From Erythroxylum novogranatense (Eukaryota; Streptophyta; Magnoliopsida; Malpighiales; Erythroxylaceae): 64,000 nt of DNA. The notes beneath the pieces are model-generated. The model had not been told where the DNA came from, did not search any database, and worked only from the letters and a program-made list of their open reading frames with translations. The translations under genes and the position numbers were made by a program. This document shows, in pieces, positions 47,098 through 59,961 of the stretch. Position 1 is the first letter of the stretch, and the number at the start of each line of letters is the position of its first letter. The stretch spans positions 15,924,001 through 15,988,000 of the forward strand of contig CM057235.1 in the NCBI GenBank assembly GCA_029891385.1, given 5' to 3'.

Positions 47098-47720
47098 ATG
47101 AACACGAGCAAAATGATCAATTTAAACGGTATTAAACTACCATATATGGCGAACCAAGATGAAAGATCTCTTGATGATTACAAAGATGCATTTACCAATA
47201 TTTTCGACAACTAAACCAAAGGAGATATCTAATGAAGATTGGAAGTTTGAGCATGAACGAGCGTGTGGTTATATTCGATAATTTGTCGATGATAATTTGT
47301 ATAATCACATTTGTAATGAGACTTATGCAAGAACGTTGTGGAATAAGTTGCAGCAGTTGTATATTTCAAAGACTGGCAACAATAAATTGTTTTATCTGAT
47401 AAAATTGGTGCAAGTAAAATACCAAGAGAGTACTTCTATAGCTGATCATTTAAACAATATGGAAGGAATGGTTGATCAGCTATCAAAGATGGGCATAAAG
47501 TTTGAGGATGAGTTAATTGCTCTAATGGTGCTAGCTTCATTACCAGAGTCTTGGAGACTTTGAAGGTGTCTTTGACAAATATTGCACCAAATGACATATT
47601 AAATATGGAGTCCATTAAAAGCAGTATATTAAATGAAGAGATGAGTTGTAAATCACAATATGTAGCCTCTTCATTACATTCAGATGTTCTGCTTACATAA
47701 AATAGAGGAAGGAGTCAATC
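47098..47720 (+). pseudogene. Ty1-copia gag, broken
   Basis: From the ATG at 47098 there are about 38 codons before a stop. A later frame, 47297-47563, has the gag helix block ARTLWNKLQQLYISK and YQESTSIADHLNNMEGMVDQL, ending in LMVLASLPESW. A remnant zinc knuckle (CHYYKKKG, second Cys lost) lies near 47781. Gag would package the element's RNA. Confidence 0.85.
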
Positions 47721-47749
47721 TAGAGGTCGAAAGTCTCGAGACAAGAGCA

Positions 47750-50700
47750 GAGGAAAGTCAAACAGAAATGTAAATGTGAAATGCCATTACTACAAGAAGA
47801 AAGGCGGTACATGAAATTTTGCTGAAAGTTGAAAAAGAAAAAAGGCAGAGATGTGAAGAAAGAAGAAGGCAGTGATGATAAATAAAGTAACATTGTTGAT
47901 GTATTCAACCTTGCTATTGATACAGAGATAATTAGCCTGGTGTCGCAAGAAACAAGTTGGATAGTTGACAATGGAGCAACTATTCATCTTACATCTCACA
48001 GACATTTTTCTCATCTTACACACCTAGGAATTATGGCATTATTAAGATGGCAAATAGAAATCTGTCAAATGTTGTTGGCAAAGGAGATGTTTCTTTAGAG
48101 ACAACGAATGGTTCAAGAATGTTGCTGAAAGATGTCAAGTACATTCCTGATATGTGTCTAAACTTGATTTCTATAAACAGGATAGATGATGAAGGTTTCC
48201 GAAATACTTTTGGAAACGAAAAATGGAAGCTTACTGAGGGCTCTTTAGTATTGGCTAGAGGTTAGAAGTACTTAAGATTGTAATGATGTAAGCAAAGCTC
48301 TCCAGTGATGATGTCAATATAGCGGAGAATGGTAATATAGTTGGTTTATGGCATAAAAGACTATGCCACATTGGTGAGAAATGGATGACTCAGCTTGTAA
48401 AAAGGAATAAGCTATCTGGTCTAAATCAGATACATCTGAAGAAAGGTGCAGATTGTCTAGTAGGGAAATAAAACAAGGTTTTTTTTCTAGAGTTCTTCTT
48501 CATCCAAAATGAAGAATGTTCTAGATCTGATTTACTCAGATTTGTGCAGACCATTGCCAAAGTCACTTGGTAACACACATTATTTTGTGATTTTTATTGA
48601 TGATCATTCCAGAAAAATGTGGGCCTATAATATGAAAACTAAAGATCAAGTGTTAGATGTGTTCAAACAATGTCATGCCTCAATTAAGAAATAATCTGGG
48701 AAGAAGCTGAAGTGCATTTGGGAAGACAATAGCAGAGAGTACATTGGATTATTTGATGCTTACTGTAAAGAGCATAGTATTCAACATCAAATGATACTAC
48801 CAAAAATACCGCAATTGAATGGTGTAGCCGAGAGGATGAACAAGACTTTGATGGAAAGAGTCAGATGTCTACTTTCACATTCAAAGTTGCCTAAGGCATT
48901 TTGGGGTGAAGCTTTACTTGTAACTTTGTATGCATTAAATCATTCACCATGTGTTCCTCTCCAGTATGAAGTTCCTGAAAAAGTATGGCCAGGAAATGAT
49001 GTTTCCTATGATCATTTGTAAGTCTTTGGTTGCAAGACCTTTATCCATATTCCTAAAGATGAAAGGAAAAAGCTTGATATCAAGGCACGACAGTGTGTAT
49101 TCATTGGCTATGGTCAAGATCAATTTGGCTATAGGTTTTATGATCCGGTACAAAAAAGACTTATCAAGAGTCGTGATGCTATGTTTATTGAAGATCAAAT
49201 TATTGAAGATATTAACAAGGTGGAGAAGGAAGTTCTAAGCCCCGAAGATGACTCAACAACCTTCCTATTGAATCCTCCAACAGTGGTGCCTAGACAAGTT
49301 AGAGATTAAGTGCAGAATGATCAGCTAGAAGCTGATGATGCAGATGCCCCCAATGAAGTTGAACCAGAGGATGATGATGGTGTTTACATTCAACCACCAA
49401 CACCTGAAGATTCTCCGGTCTCATTACGTAGATCTAGTAGAAATAGACAACCATCTACTAGATATCTAGTTAATCAGTATGTAATGCTTACTAACAGGGG
49501 AGAACCAAAAAGCTTTGATGAAGCCATAAATGAAGAACATAAGAAGAAATGGAAAGAAGCCATGCAAGATGAGATGAAATCCTTGCATGAGAATAAAACA
49601 TTCAAGCTGGTGAAGTTGCCAGAAGGCAAAAGAGTATTGAAGAATAAATGGGTGTTCAAAATCAAGCATGAAGAAAAAAACAACCATCCTCGATTGAAAG
49701 CAAGATTAGTAGTCAAAGGATTCAGCCAAAAGAAGGGTATTGACTTTGACGAGATATTTTCAACTGTGGTAAAAATAACATTCATACGTACAGTGCTAGG
49801 GCTAGCGGCAAGTTTTAATATAGAGGTTAAAAAAATAGATGTCAAAATTGCCTTCCTACATGGGGATTTGGAAGAAGAGATATACATGGAGCAGTCAGAG
49901 GGTCTTGTAAAAAAAAGGAAAACAAGACTATGTTTGTACACTAAAGAAGAGTTTATATGGTCTAAAACAGGCACCAAGATAGTGGTATAAGAAATTCGAG
50001 TCTATTATGGGAGAATAAGGCTACAAGAAGACTCCTTCAGATCATTATGTATTTGTGAAGAAATTCTCTGATGATGATTTCATTATTTTATTACTCTATG
50101 TGGACGATATGATGATTGTTGGTAAGAATATTTCTAGAATTAACAATATAAAGAAACAACTAGATAATTCTTTTGCCATGAAATACTTGGGATCAGCAAA
50201 GTTAGATTCTTGAAATGCAGATTATTAGAGACAAAAGCGCTAAGAAACTATGATTGTCACAAGAGAAGTACATTGATAAAGTACTTCAAAGGTTCAAACT
50301 GGAAAAAGCTAAAGTAGTTAGTTGTTCTGTTACTACTCACTTTAAATTGAGTTTTAAACCGTGCCCTTTTACAGATAAAGAGAAAGAAGAAATGTCCAGA
50401 ATTCTATATGCGTCAGTAGTTGAAAGTTTGATGTATGCCGTGGTTTGTACACGGCTAGATATTGCTTATGTAGTTAGAGTTGTGAGTTATTTCCTTTCAA
50501 ATCCTGGAAATGAACATTGGGCTGCAGTCAAGTAGATTCTCTGGTATCTTCGAGGGTCATCCAAAATATGCTTATGTTTTGGAAGAGCAAAACATGTGTT
50601 AGCTAGTTACACAGATGCAGATATAGCTGGAGATATTAACTCAAGAAAGTATACATTAGGTTGCTTGATTACTTTTGCAGGGGGGAGCTGTGGCATGGCA

Positions 50701-50980
50701 ATCAAAGTTACAGAAGTATGTTACATTTTCTACAATTGAAGCGGAGTTTATTACAGCAATGAAAGCCTATAAGGAGTTGTTATGGATGAATAAGTTCTTT
50801 AATGAGCTTGATATTAAGCAATAACAATATCAGTTGTTTTATGAAAGTCAGAGCGCTAGTCACCTTGGTAAGAATGCCTCTTTTCACTCACGATCAAAAC
50901 ACATTAATGTGAGATATCATTGGATCATATATGTGATAGAAAAGATCCATACTGATAAAAAATGATCAAACATGTTAACC
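47750..50980 (+). pseudogene. Ty1-copia pol: protease, integrase, reverse transcriptase, RNase H, broken
   Basis: In copia order: protease near 47955 with WIVDNGATIH (active site DNGA where DSGA/DTGA is normal); a GAG-pre-integrase region at 48047-48390 ending WHKRLCHIG; an integrase core with LIYSDLCRP and FIDDHSRKMW (48509-48694) and the C-terminal part from 48791 (GVAERMNKTL, then KAFWGEAL and VFIGYGQD); reverse transcriptase from 49310 with NKWVFKIK, LKARLVVKGF and YVDDM at 50097-50111; and RNase H near 50600-50900. Stops at about 48470, 48692, 49019, 49307 and 49988 and several shifts disable it. Confidence 0.9.
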
Positions 50981-51056
50981 AAGATTCTACCAAAAGGCAA
51001 GTTTGAGTATTGTTGATCAGTAGCAGGCATAACAGAGTCCTCCATGTAATTGGTTC

Positions 51057-51532
51057 GAGGGGGGATTTGTTAGATATGGGTCCCTCTCATATGGAGGGAC
51101 ACCAAGTTTTCAACAAATGCGGCACCAACTTCAGTGCCACATTAGTTAAAAATGAAAAAAAGACAGTTGTTTTGCAACTGTCTCAGGTGGTAGAGTGCCT
51201 ATATAAGGCACTCCTTGCTTCATACAAAAATCACAACAAACAAAGATAGAGAAAAACCAAAGCAAAACAATGCTTCGAAGTTAGGAAATATTTTCCTAAA
51301 GGGTTGGTGAGTGACAAAATAGTGAGGTTAGTATTTTTAGGTTAGGAAACACCTTGTGAGCCACTATTTTGATTTTATCTTTATATATCTACTATTTGTA
51401 ATGGTGGAAGAATTATTCTAAGTTTTGTCTGTGGATGTAGCCCAAAGTTAAGGGTGAACCATGTTAAATATTTGTGTCCATTTTGCTTATTTTATCTTTC
51501 CTTTTCAAAAAATACACTCGCTACGTCCAACA
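51057..51532 (+). mobile_element. Polypurine tract and 3' LTR of the copia element
   Basis: The purine tract GAGGGGGGA lies just before the LTR (51068-51532, 465 bp, TGTTAGATA...GTCCAACA). The TATA box lies in CCTATATAAGG at 51199-51209. A perfect 9-bp stem (AGACAGTTG/CAACTGTCT, 51161-51183) lies just upstream and is eroded in the 5' LTR. Confidence 0.88.
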
Positions 51533-51537
51533 AAAAT

Positions 51538-53218
51538 TTCTCATAACCATGTTATAACGTGTGCTAATCCAGGATTGTTGTGAATTGTATAAAGAACTAA
51601 TTTGAAAGAGAAAAAAATCTCACACCTTTCTCCTTTCTGTATACACACAAAATTCTTAACTTCATACTCCTACAAGCTTTTACAAAATGAATAATCTCAC
51701 AATTTTCTTCCTTTGTAAAAATAGGTTTATATACACAAAGAATTCTTAACTTCTAACTCCCTACAAGCTTGTAGAAAAAGGGTCAAACTCTCAGCAGAAA
51801 GTGTACTGCATACAATAGAAATTTTTAAAAAAAATCAAAATATAAACAAGTCTACTAGCCACTTCAAGTTGGAGGATGGACTAAATGAATTAGCCCCAAC
51901 TTGGCAACTAGACGAGCATGATGCATAGAGGACAAGGACTTGGTGAAAACGTCCGTAAGTTGATCACAAGAAGGTAAATGACCAAGTTGCATAAACCCAA
52001 ATTAAAGTTGATTGCCAACATGATGATAGTGTATGTCGAGATGTTTGGTATGCTTGTGAAAGATTAGATTAGAAACAATATGTATGACTGCATTGCTATC
52101 ACAATGCAATAGAATGGGAAGAGAGACTAAAATTCGCAAATCATATAGATTGTAGCAAATCCATTGTAACTAACAAATAGCTAATGCCATACTACGATAC
52201 TCAGCCTCTGCTGAAGAGCGAGAAATAGTGGGCTGCATCACCAAGAAATACAACATACCTTATCAAAAGATTTTTTGGTAAGCTAGCAAGAAGCCCAATC
52301 AACATCACAAAACACTCGAGGCTGCAAAAAGGAGTTGGTGGGAAAAAAACCCAGATAGTCCATTTAAAATATTTTAGAACAAGAATGGCTGCATCAAAAT
52401 GAGACTGACATAGAGAAGTTATGAATTGCGATAAGTGCTAGACAACATAAGACATATCCAGTCATGTGAGACTGACGTAAAGCAATTTGTTAATGAGCAT
52501 CGGGAATGTCTTGGATGTAGAAGTAGATTCGTAAAGAGCCAATTGCATGCTTCATCAGAGGCAAGTTAGTTAACACCTAAGTTTCATTTTGTTCAAGAGC
52601 ATCTAACTTTTGTTGTATGGCATGCACATAGTTTGGATCTTAAGATGTTTGAGAAAAATTTGTGGGCTCTGGAACTTTGCTAATTTTGGTAGTAAAGGCT
52701 ATGATGAGAAGATGCAATTAACTAGACACCTGTGCTCTAAGTGTTCATTAAAATAATGATATCATTAATCCAATTTGGACATAAAGCATGGTGAGAGCTG
52801 CATTGCAATAGTTGTGTAATAGGAGGGGGTGATGGGATTCCTGGAACTATAGTCAACAACATCACGAAACCAAAATTGCCTTTCATTAAGGAATTGCTCT
52901 CGTTTTAGATCATACAACCTGTATCCCTTTCAAAAAGATGGCTCTAACTTATCCTTAAATGACGGTGTAAGTGTAGAGAAACTAAGACAACCAAGCACCC
53001 TCATAGCTTTATAATAAGGTTTCTTGTCATATAAAATATCACATTTTGATTTATTACCTAGAATTGGAGTTTGCAGCCTATTAATAATGTATACTACCCC
53101 AAGCAAACTTTTGGATGAAAAAAGTTTCATAAAGTCTACAAGAAAACTTATGGCTTAAGCTAGATTGAGCAAATGGTGATGTTTGCATTCTACCATTCTA
53201 TTTTACTGAGGGGATTTG
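51538..53218 (-). pseudogene. Minus-strand copia fragment: integrase tail, RNase H, probable LTR
   Basis: From 53218 downward: an integrase fragment with MVECKHHHLLNLA, then 53130-52930 with VVYIINRLQTPILGNKS and MRVLGCLSFSTL. After a gap where most of the reverse transcriptase is missing, RNase H at about 52270-51860 has SRSSAEAEYRSMALA and HCDSNAVIH. 51540-51850 is likely LTR. The upper edge is the LTR of a second copia element inserted in integrase. Many stops. Confidence 0.75.
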
Positions 53219-53640
53219 TGTTGTAAAAACTACCCGGATTAGAGTAGGGTCGTAGCTAAATAGGATTAAATGAATAGTAATAAAGAAATTGACACAGATT
53301 TTACTTGAAAAACCTCCAAATAAATTGGGGTAAAAACTATAGATAAAACTTAACTATAAAAAATTTAGGAGTTACAATCTCTCTCTAATCTTACAAGGAG
53401 AAACACTAACACCCTGAAGAAATAAGAGAAACACTCTCTAACCTTTTTTAGGGATTGAAAATGAAGAAAAAAACAATTTTTAGAATAATTATAAACTATC
53501 TAGAATGACTTATTTATAAGCTTTCCAGACGCGTTAACAACTGTGGACAAATTGTCTACAACTACCTCTTAGAAAATTTTATAGCTGTGGACAATCTTGA
53601 AAGTGAACAGTTGTCCACTTGCATCAAATTGGTAACAACA
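53219..53640 (-). mobile_element. 3' LTR of a second minus-strand copia element
   Basis: On the plus strand it runs TGTTGTAAAAAC...GGTAACAACA, 422 bp, with inverted ends TGTTGT/ACAACA. On the minus strand it follows the purine-rich tract CAAGTGGGAGAT (53641-53652). It interrupts the integrase of the neighbouring copia fragment. Confidence 0.8.
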
Positions 53641-55640
53641 ATCTCCCACTTGATGATCGACACTAATAAATTTGTCAATGTTGATCGCTTTCATCATAAA
53701 ATCTATAAGGTTGTCTTTAGTATGAATCTTTTGCATATTGACAATTCCTTCTTCCACTTGCTTGTAAATAAAGTGATATGGAACTTGTATGATTTTTGTT
53801 TTGAATGAAAAGCTACATTCTTTGCAAGGTGCAAGGCACTTTGATTATCACAAAATAGATAAATCATCTCTTGCTTATGCCCAAGCTCCTCCAATAGCAT
53901 TTTCAACTAAACTGCTTCTTTATTAACTTATGTAGCTACTACATATTTTGCTTCTATTGTTAATATAGCCACAACTGATTGTAGTTTTGAGACCTAACTT
54001 TTAGCTCCACCTGCTATTGTAAACATATAACCTGTGATGGATTTGTTGCCATCAAGATCACTTGCATAATCAAAATCAACATATTTGTTGACAATAGCGT
54101 CTGACCTTTCATAATATAATGCAACATCTGAGGTCCCTTTAATGTATCTAAGTACCCTCTTTAAAGCATTTCAATGTTTTCTATTAGGATTCGCCATGTA
54201 CCGAATAACTACTCCCATTGTATGTATAATATCTAGTTTTGTATAAATATAGCGAACATTAAGTTTCTCGTTACTAATACATATAATACTCGAGACATCT
54301 CCATCCTCTCAACTTCACTTCTAGGACTCATGTTGGAGGATAATTTGAAGTTACAAGAAGTGGGGTAGAAATTGGCATATAATCTTGTATGTTAAAGTTT
54401 CATAAGATCTTGTCCAGATAATTCTTTTGAGAAAGTCAAATCTTCCTATTACTTCTATCTTAGTGAATTTGCATCCTTATAGTCCTGTTTGCTAGTCCCA
54501 AGTCCTTCATTTTAAATTCCTTAGCCAACTGAGCCTTCAATTCTATAATAAGATCTTTTTTAGGGCCGACTACCAATATGTTGTTTACATATAGTAGCAA
54601 GATAGTGAAGTCATTTTCACCAAACCTCTTGAAATATGCACAAGGATCTACATTTAGTCTGTTATATCCAAAGCTCACAATAAAGGAATCAAATTTCTTG
54701 TACCAACACCTCGAGGCCTGCTTTAGACCATAAAGAGATTTGTTCAACCTGCAAACCAAGTTCTCTTTTCCTGCTTCTTCAAAAGCTTCTGGTTGGAGCA
54801 TATAAATCTCTTATTCAAGATCTCCATCAAGAAAATTCGTCTTTACATTAACTGCTCTAGATGTAAGTCAAACCTAGCACATATTGTTATGATTACTCAA
54901 ACTATTGTAATTCAAACCACAAGGGAAAATATTTCATTAAATTTAATTAATTCATTCTGAGCTTATCCTTTCACTACCGATCTTGCACGGCACTGCTCCT
55001 CCTAATCATCAACATTTTGCTTGATCTTAGAGACCCATTTGTTGTGAATGGCCTTCATTTCTCATAATAGTGGCACAATTCCCAAGTCTCATTCTTATGA
55101 AGAGCTTCAATTTCTTCCTGCATTTCTTGCATCTATTGATATGCATCTGAACTGTTCATTGCCTCTTAGAGAGTTGATGGCTTCTCAGTCAAAAGATAGT
55201 ATGTAACATTATCCTTAATAATATAGTCTGAATGCCAATCTGGTTGGCTTTTTAGGCAATTTGATTGATGAGTTTCTGAAGCTTTAGACTCTAGTGGTTC
55301 TTATACCTTGTACTCTGGTGCTACTTTAGAAGAATCCATCTAGGACTCCTTTTCCACCTGAACAATAGTAATCTTAAATCTTCCTTTGATGTGTCATCAT
55401 CTTATCCTTTCTTTTGTAGCTCATCTATAAAGATTACATTCTTGGTAATAATAACCTTATGGGTAGTGGAATCTCGCAAGCGATACACCTTTACTCCATC
55501 AGCATAGCCCAAGAATAGTGCAAATGGTGTGTCCACATTGGCAGAAGTAAACCAAAGTGAACAAGTAAGCTTTGTCTTATAAGAAAAACAACGCCAACAA
55601 GTAATTGGTTACTTATGGCAGCATCAAAGTCTCCATTTTT
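53641..55640 (-). pseudogene. Minus-strand copia pol (integrase tail, reverse transcriptase, RNase H), broken
   Basis: On the minus strand: the integrase end near 55560-55430 (FLGYADGVKVYRL, TKNVIFIDEL), the reverse-transcriptase front near 55150-55020 (ALHKNETWELC), a well-kept part at 54801-54460 (RLNKSLYGLKQASRCWYKKF), and RNase H at 53906-53703 (CDNQSALHLAKN). The catalytic motif reads YVNN at 54580-54591 instead of YVDD, so the polymerase is dead there regardless of stops. The element is cut at about 55640, near the next copia. Confidence 0.8.
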
Positions 55641-55959
55641 TATTAGCACAAGTTGATGAAGAAAGGGTGAATGTCACTTCTCCCACACACCCATTTCACA
55701 CACAAAAACATTAAGTTCTCCCTTATATTTTTCATCTCGTAGAGTCACCATCCACCAGGCTAGGAATTTTAGCTGTGAATTAGTGTTAGTAACTCTAGTA
55801 GTTTCTCACAGCATAGAGAAAGGGCAAATTGTAGCTATACTGGAGCCATTAGAGCACAAGGTGGAATTGTAAAACAAGCACAAAGATGGGACTTGTCATA
55901 ATTGAAGAGTTAAGGTCGAGTTAAGGTCTCACCACACCTTCCTACATTGGTATAAGAGC
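55641..55959 (+). mobile_element. Candidate 5' LTR and primer-binding site of a plus-strand copia element
   Basis: TGGTATAAGAGC at 55948-55959 resembles a methionine-tRNA primer-binding site, with a possible LTR end (CTACA) just before. The LTR start cannot be fixed and there is no second LTR to compare. Confidence 0.4.
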
Positions 55960-57225
55960 TTGTATAGTTTGTTTTCGTCCTTGAAATTGTACTAACTGAG
56001 AATAACGTCATTTATGCTAAAACTTGTTCATGCCTGTGTAACATGGCCATCAATGGCAAATTTTTGTGTGCTTCATTTTAGCTTGAAATTTTTTTCATGG
56101 ATATGTTCCTTATAATGTCATAATCTTGCGCCTAAAATTTGGTGAAAACATATTTGAATTGAGTGACATATTGCATGATGAATTTATGGAAAATCCGGTT
56201 TAAATTTTGTTTCCCAAAAGTTTAGATCCATTTTTTGACTTGTTACAATGTTGTTGTGCATAACTTATGTATATGGATATGTTCTTTGTTACTGCATCTT
56301 TCCAAATGTATATTACATGCTAAAATAGAAGTTAAAACAAGTGAAAAACAATAGCCCGAAGTAGGTATCATGGCCATAAAAGGCTGGAATTACTAAAAAA
56401 TCTAGGTTTAAGCATGTATTTCCCTAAAGTTTAGCCCATTTACCAACCTGCTATAGTATTGCTCTACATGAGATATGTATAAGGATAAGTTCCTTGTCAC
56501 ATTATCCTTCCAACAATATACTATATGCTCATATCAGAGTTAAAAATGAGTGAGAAATGATAGCCTGAAGTGGGCATTATGGCTATGTGGTGCAACAGTT
56601 GTTGCAACCACACAGCTGCATCTCACACACACCCTAGCAATGCATAGGGAGCTTGAAGCCACCCCAAAGGGTCGTTTCGACCCAAATTTTGGTTAGAGAT
56701 TACTTTTGTTGTGGTCTTTTGATCTGTGTGGTCAAATTGTCGTTTTACCCCTCTTTGATTTATTAAAAATTTTTCAAATTTTGAGTTATTTCTTAACCTA
56801 ATTTGAAATTTTACTTAATTGCATAAGTGAAATAATTTTTTGGGCTATTAACTTGGGTTTTCATGCTTGATAATTGTGTATTATATTCATAAATTTATGT
56901 TGCATTTCATACATTTTATGAGTTGCATTTTATTATTTATTTCATTTATGTGTTAAAAGATTATTATTTATGTTAGTAATAAATTGGTCAATTATTTGTC
57001 TATGTTACTAATTGTTAATTAATGCTAATGGGCATAAATTAAATTAAAAGTAATCATTAGGCTAAATACAATTAGGCTCTTAATATCGCTTATGTTATTA
57101 GTGATGATTACTAGAAAGTTTGCAAAATTTTTGAACTAATAATGTAAGTGAGAGTTAAGTTGACTAATTGAGATTAGCATAGATAGATGTATGCCTTAAT
57201 TAAATATGTGAAATAATGTAGTGAA
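55960..57225 (+). other. Non-coding leader of the plus-strand copia element, with repeated units of about 195 bp
   Basis: Blocks such as GTTTAG.CC.....TTT, ATATGGATATGTTC..TGT and AATAGCC.GAAGT.GG.AT recur near 56219 and 56415, with a weaker earlier copy near 56080. No coding frame. Confidence 0.5.
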
Positions 57226-59961
57226 ATGGAAACCAAGAGTTCGATATTGAGATAACAAAAGGAGAGAAATTTGATGGTAAAAAATATGACATCTGATCTA
57301 GTAAGTTTCAACACCTTCTCAGTGAGAATGAGTTGCTCAACTATCTAACCACCAATATGAGACCAACCAAGGCTAAGAATTTGGCCCAACATCGTCGTGA
57401 CCATAACGCTTATGCCCTTTAGTAAAAGAAGGATATAAGCATGTGCTTTTCATTGTTAGTTTGCATGCAAGACGACCTTATTAGGGAGTTTGAGAACTAC
57501 CCAACTACCATGGAAATATGGGAATAATTGCACCTAACATATTGAGGGACAATAGCCACAACACTTTGTGCCTTAACTCTTAGATTCAATCAATACATGA
57601 TGGACCCTAAGCATAGTATAACTGAACATCTTAGGGTGATGTCCTCCATGATTCAAGAAATGAAGGCAGCAGTTATGATCTCACAGATGAGCAGCAAGTT
57701 CTAACTATCATTAGACTTCCCGAGTTCTCATGGGGACAAGTGAAGTTGGTCCTTACTCATAATAAGGCCATTAAGACCATTGACGACATTTCCCACCATT
57801 TAGAGCTTGAGACGGAGCGTAGAAATGCAAATTGTAGTGTTGTTGCATTAGTTGCACAAAATGAGCGCAAGGGCCAAAATTGGAAAAACTAATAACCAAG
57901 GGCCTCGAGAAGGGCAAGGTGCCAAATATCATAGAATCAAGTGTGTGGGCAAGAAGGATAAGTCCAAACTTATGTGCTTCAACTATAGAAAGAAGGGACA
58001 CTTCGCTCAGGAGTGTACTGAACCCCTTGAGGTTTATCCTTACTTACCTTCTTTGGTATGTGCCTTTGTTTCCGCACATGCATTTTTAGCTCGTTCTCTC
58101 CATTAATGGATTATAGATATGGAGCAATAAAACATAGGACCTACAATTGTGTAAGATTTATAGATTACCATCGATTACTGACGGGTAAACATTTTGTAAC
58201 TATGGGGAATGGAGTGGAGGAGAGAGTCCTTGGTGTAGGAACCCATTAACTTACTTTGTATAATGCACACAGACTGCTCTTAAATGATATGCTTCATGTA
58301 CCCACTATTTGATGTAATCTACTTTCAATATCAGCATTAGTAAACTTAGGGTTTTCTTTTCTTGTTAGTAAGAATAGTGACCATTTATCTTGATGACACC
58401 CTTTATGGTCATGAGCACTTTTTAAATAGTTTATTTATGATGGATTTAGAAGATGTATCTAAATCTCATAAATGTTTTACTTATATTGCTTCTTCTTCTT
58501 CTTTTGTTGATAGTGAATTTGAGTTTGTTAAATGGAATACTGAATTAGGACACATTGGACACGATAGAATTTCCAGATTGACTAGAGAGGGGCTAATGAG
58601 TTCTCTCGATAAAGTAAGTCTTCCTACTTATGAGCCTTGTCTTGCTTGGAAACCTAGCAGAAAGCCTTTTAGTAATGTTAAGAGGGTTCACATCCTCTAG
58701 AGTTGATCCACTCTGATATTTTTGGGCTCATGAATGTGAGAGCGCATAATGGCGTGACTTACTTTATCACATTTATAGATGATTTCTCATGATATGGCGT
58801 AGTATTTATGTTGTCTCATCACTCAGAAGCTTGTATTGTTTCAAATGCTTTGTAGTTAAGGTTGAGAATCAGAAAGAGATGAGCATTAAAGCTCACTGAT
58901 AGAGGCCAAGAGTATCTCTTTGATCAATTTAAAAAATTTTATGAGAACAAAACAATGACAGTTGATGATTCCTAGAACTTTGTAACAAAATAGGGATGCA
59001 AAGAGAAGCAATCTAACTCTATTAGACATGGTTAGGTCAATGATGACTCAAACCAACCTCCCAATTAAGTTTTGGGGGGATTCCCTTAGGGCTACGACAT
59101 ACATCCTTAATCGAGTGCTCATTGAGTTTGTCATGACTACTCCATATGACTTATGGAATGGAGAAAAGCTTAATTTGGAACGCTTAAGGCCATGGGGATC
59201 TGCTGGTTATGTTCACCATTCTTCTCCTTATTTTGGAAAGTTAGGCCTTAAAGCTAATAAATGTGTGTTTATTAGATATTGTGAGCATTCTAAGGGCTAT
59301 GTGATGTATGGTGAACATCATGGAGGGCTCACTGAGGTTAAGTCTTGCGATGTGGATTTTTTGAAGGATGATTTCCGTAGTATTGGTGAGACCGAACAAA
59401 GTCTTAAACTATAAGCGGGAACATCAAAACGAAGTCTCCTAAATGGATTTGGATTCATAATCCATTATGATAACTAGAGGTCAATGGGAGCATAGAACTT
59501 AATTCTCAGTCTCCAAAATTGCATAGGAGCCAATGCGAAAATGTTTTGTGTAGACCCTTTGAAATAGAAGGTAGATCTTTCTTAAGCATTTTTGTTGATG
59601 TTAATGAGTCTTCTTCTTTTGAAAACGCAATGAAGTCACCATTTTTGAGTAAGTGGCTTACAGCAATAGAAGACGAGATGGAATCCATGGCTAAGAACCA
59701 TGTGTTGGACTTAGTTACTTTAACAGTTGGGTGCAAAACTGCTGGAAACAAGGGGGTATTAAAGGTTAAACATAAGGCAAATGGATCAATTGATAAGTAC
59801 AAGGCCCGATTAGTGGCGAAAGGTTACACCCAAAAGGAGCGTGTAGACTATGATGAGATATTTTCTCCTGCGATCAGATTTATGTCTATTTGCCTAATCC
59901 CAACTATTATTGCACATTTAGATTTTGATTTATTCCAAACGGATGTGAAAACAACATTTCT
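57226..59961 (+). pseudogene. Ty1-copia gag-pol, broken and truncated in reverse transcriptase
   Basis: Gag begins near the ATG at 57226. A zinc knuckle near 57976 reads CFNYRKKGHFAQEC, with Tyr for the second Cys. The GAG-pre-integrase region at 58362-58700 has WNTELGHIGHDRISRL. The integrase core has ISTEV-like debris, then 59028-59414 with NLPIKFWGDSLRATTYILNR. Reverse transcriptase at 59519-59961 has KARLVAKGYTQKERVDYDEIF and FQTDVKTTFL. Coding ends exactly where TGTTGGACCCC begins (59962), i.e. at the LTR of another element. Numerous stops. Confidence 0.85.

Larger units (their letters stand above)
46219..51537 (+). mobile_element. Ty1-copia retrotransposon with target duplication AAAAT
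   Basis: LTRs at 46224-46677 and 51068-51532, AAAAT at 46219-46223 and 51533-51537, a primer-binding site, gag, pol and a polypurine tract are all present in the plus orientation; 5.3 kb in total. The LTRs differ at many positions (roughly one in six to seven by eye) and the coding region has stops, so it is an old insertion. It lies 100 bases upstream of the last exon of the oxidoreductase gene. Confidence 0.92.

Noticed and set aside
48944..49977. Minus-strand open frames of 73-167 codons
   Set aside because: They are antisense to copia integrase and reverse transcriptase.
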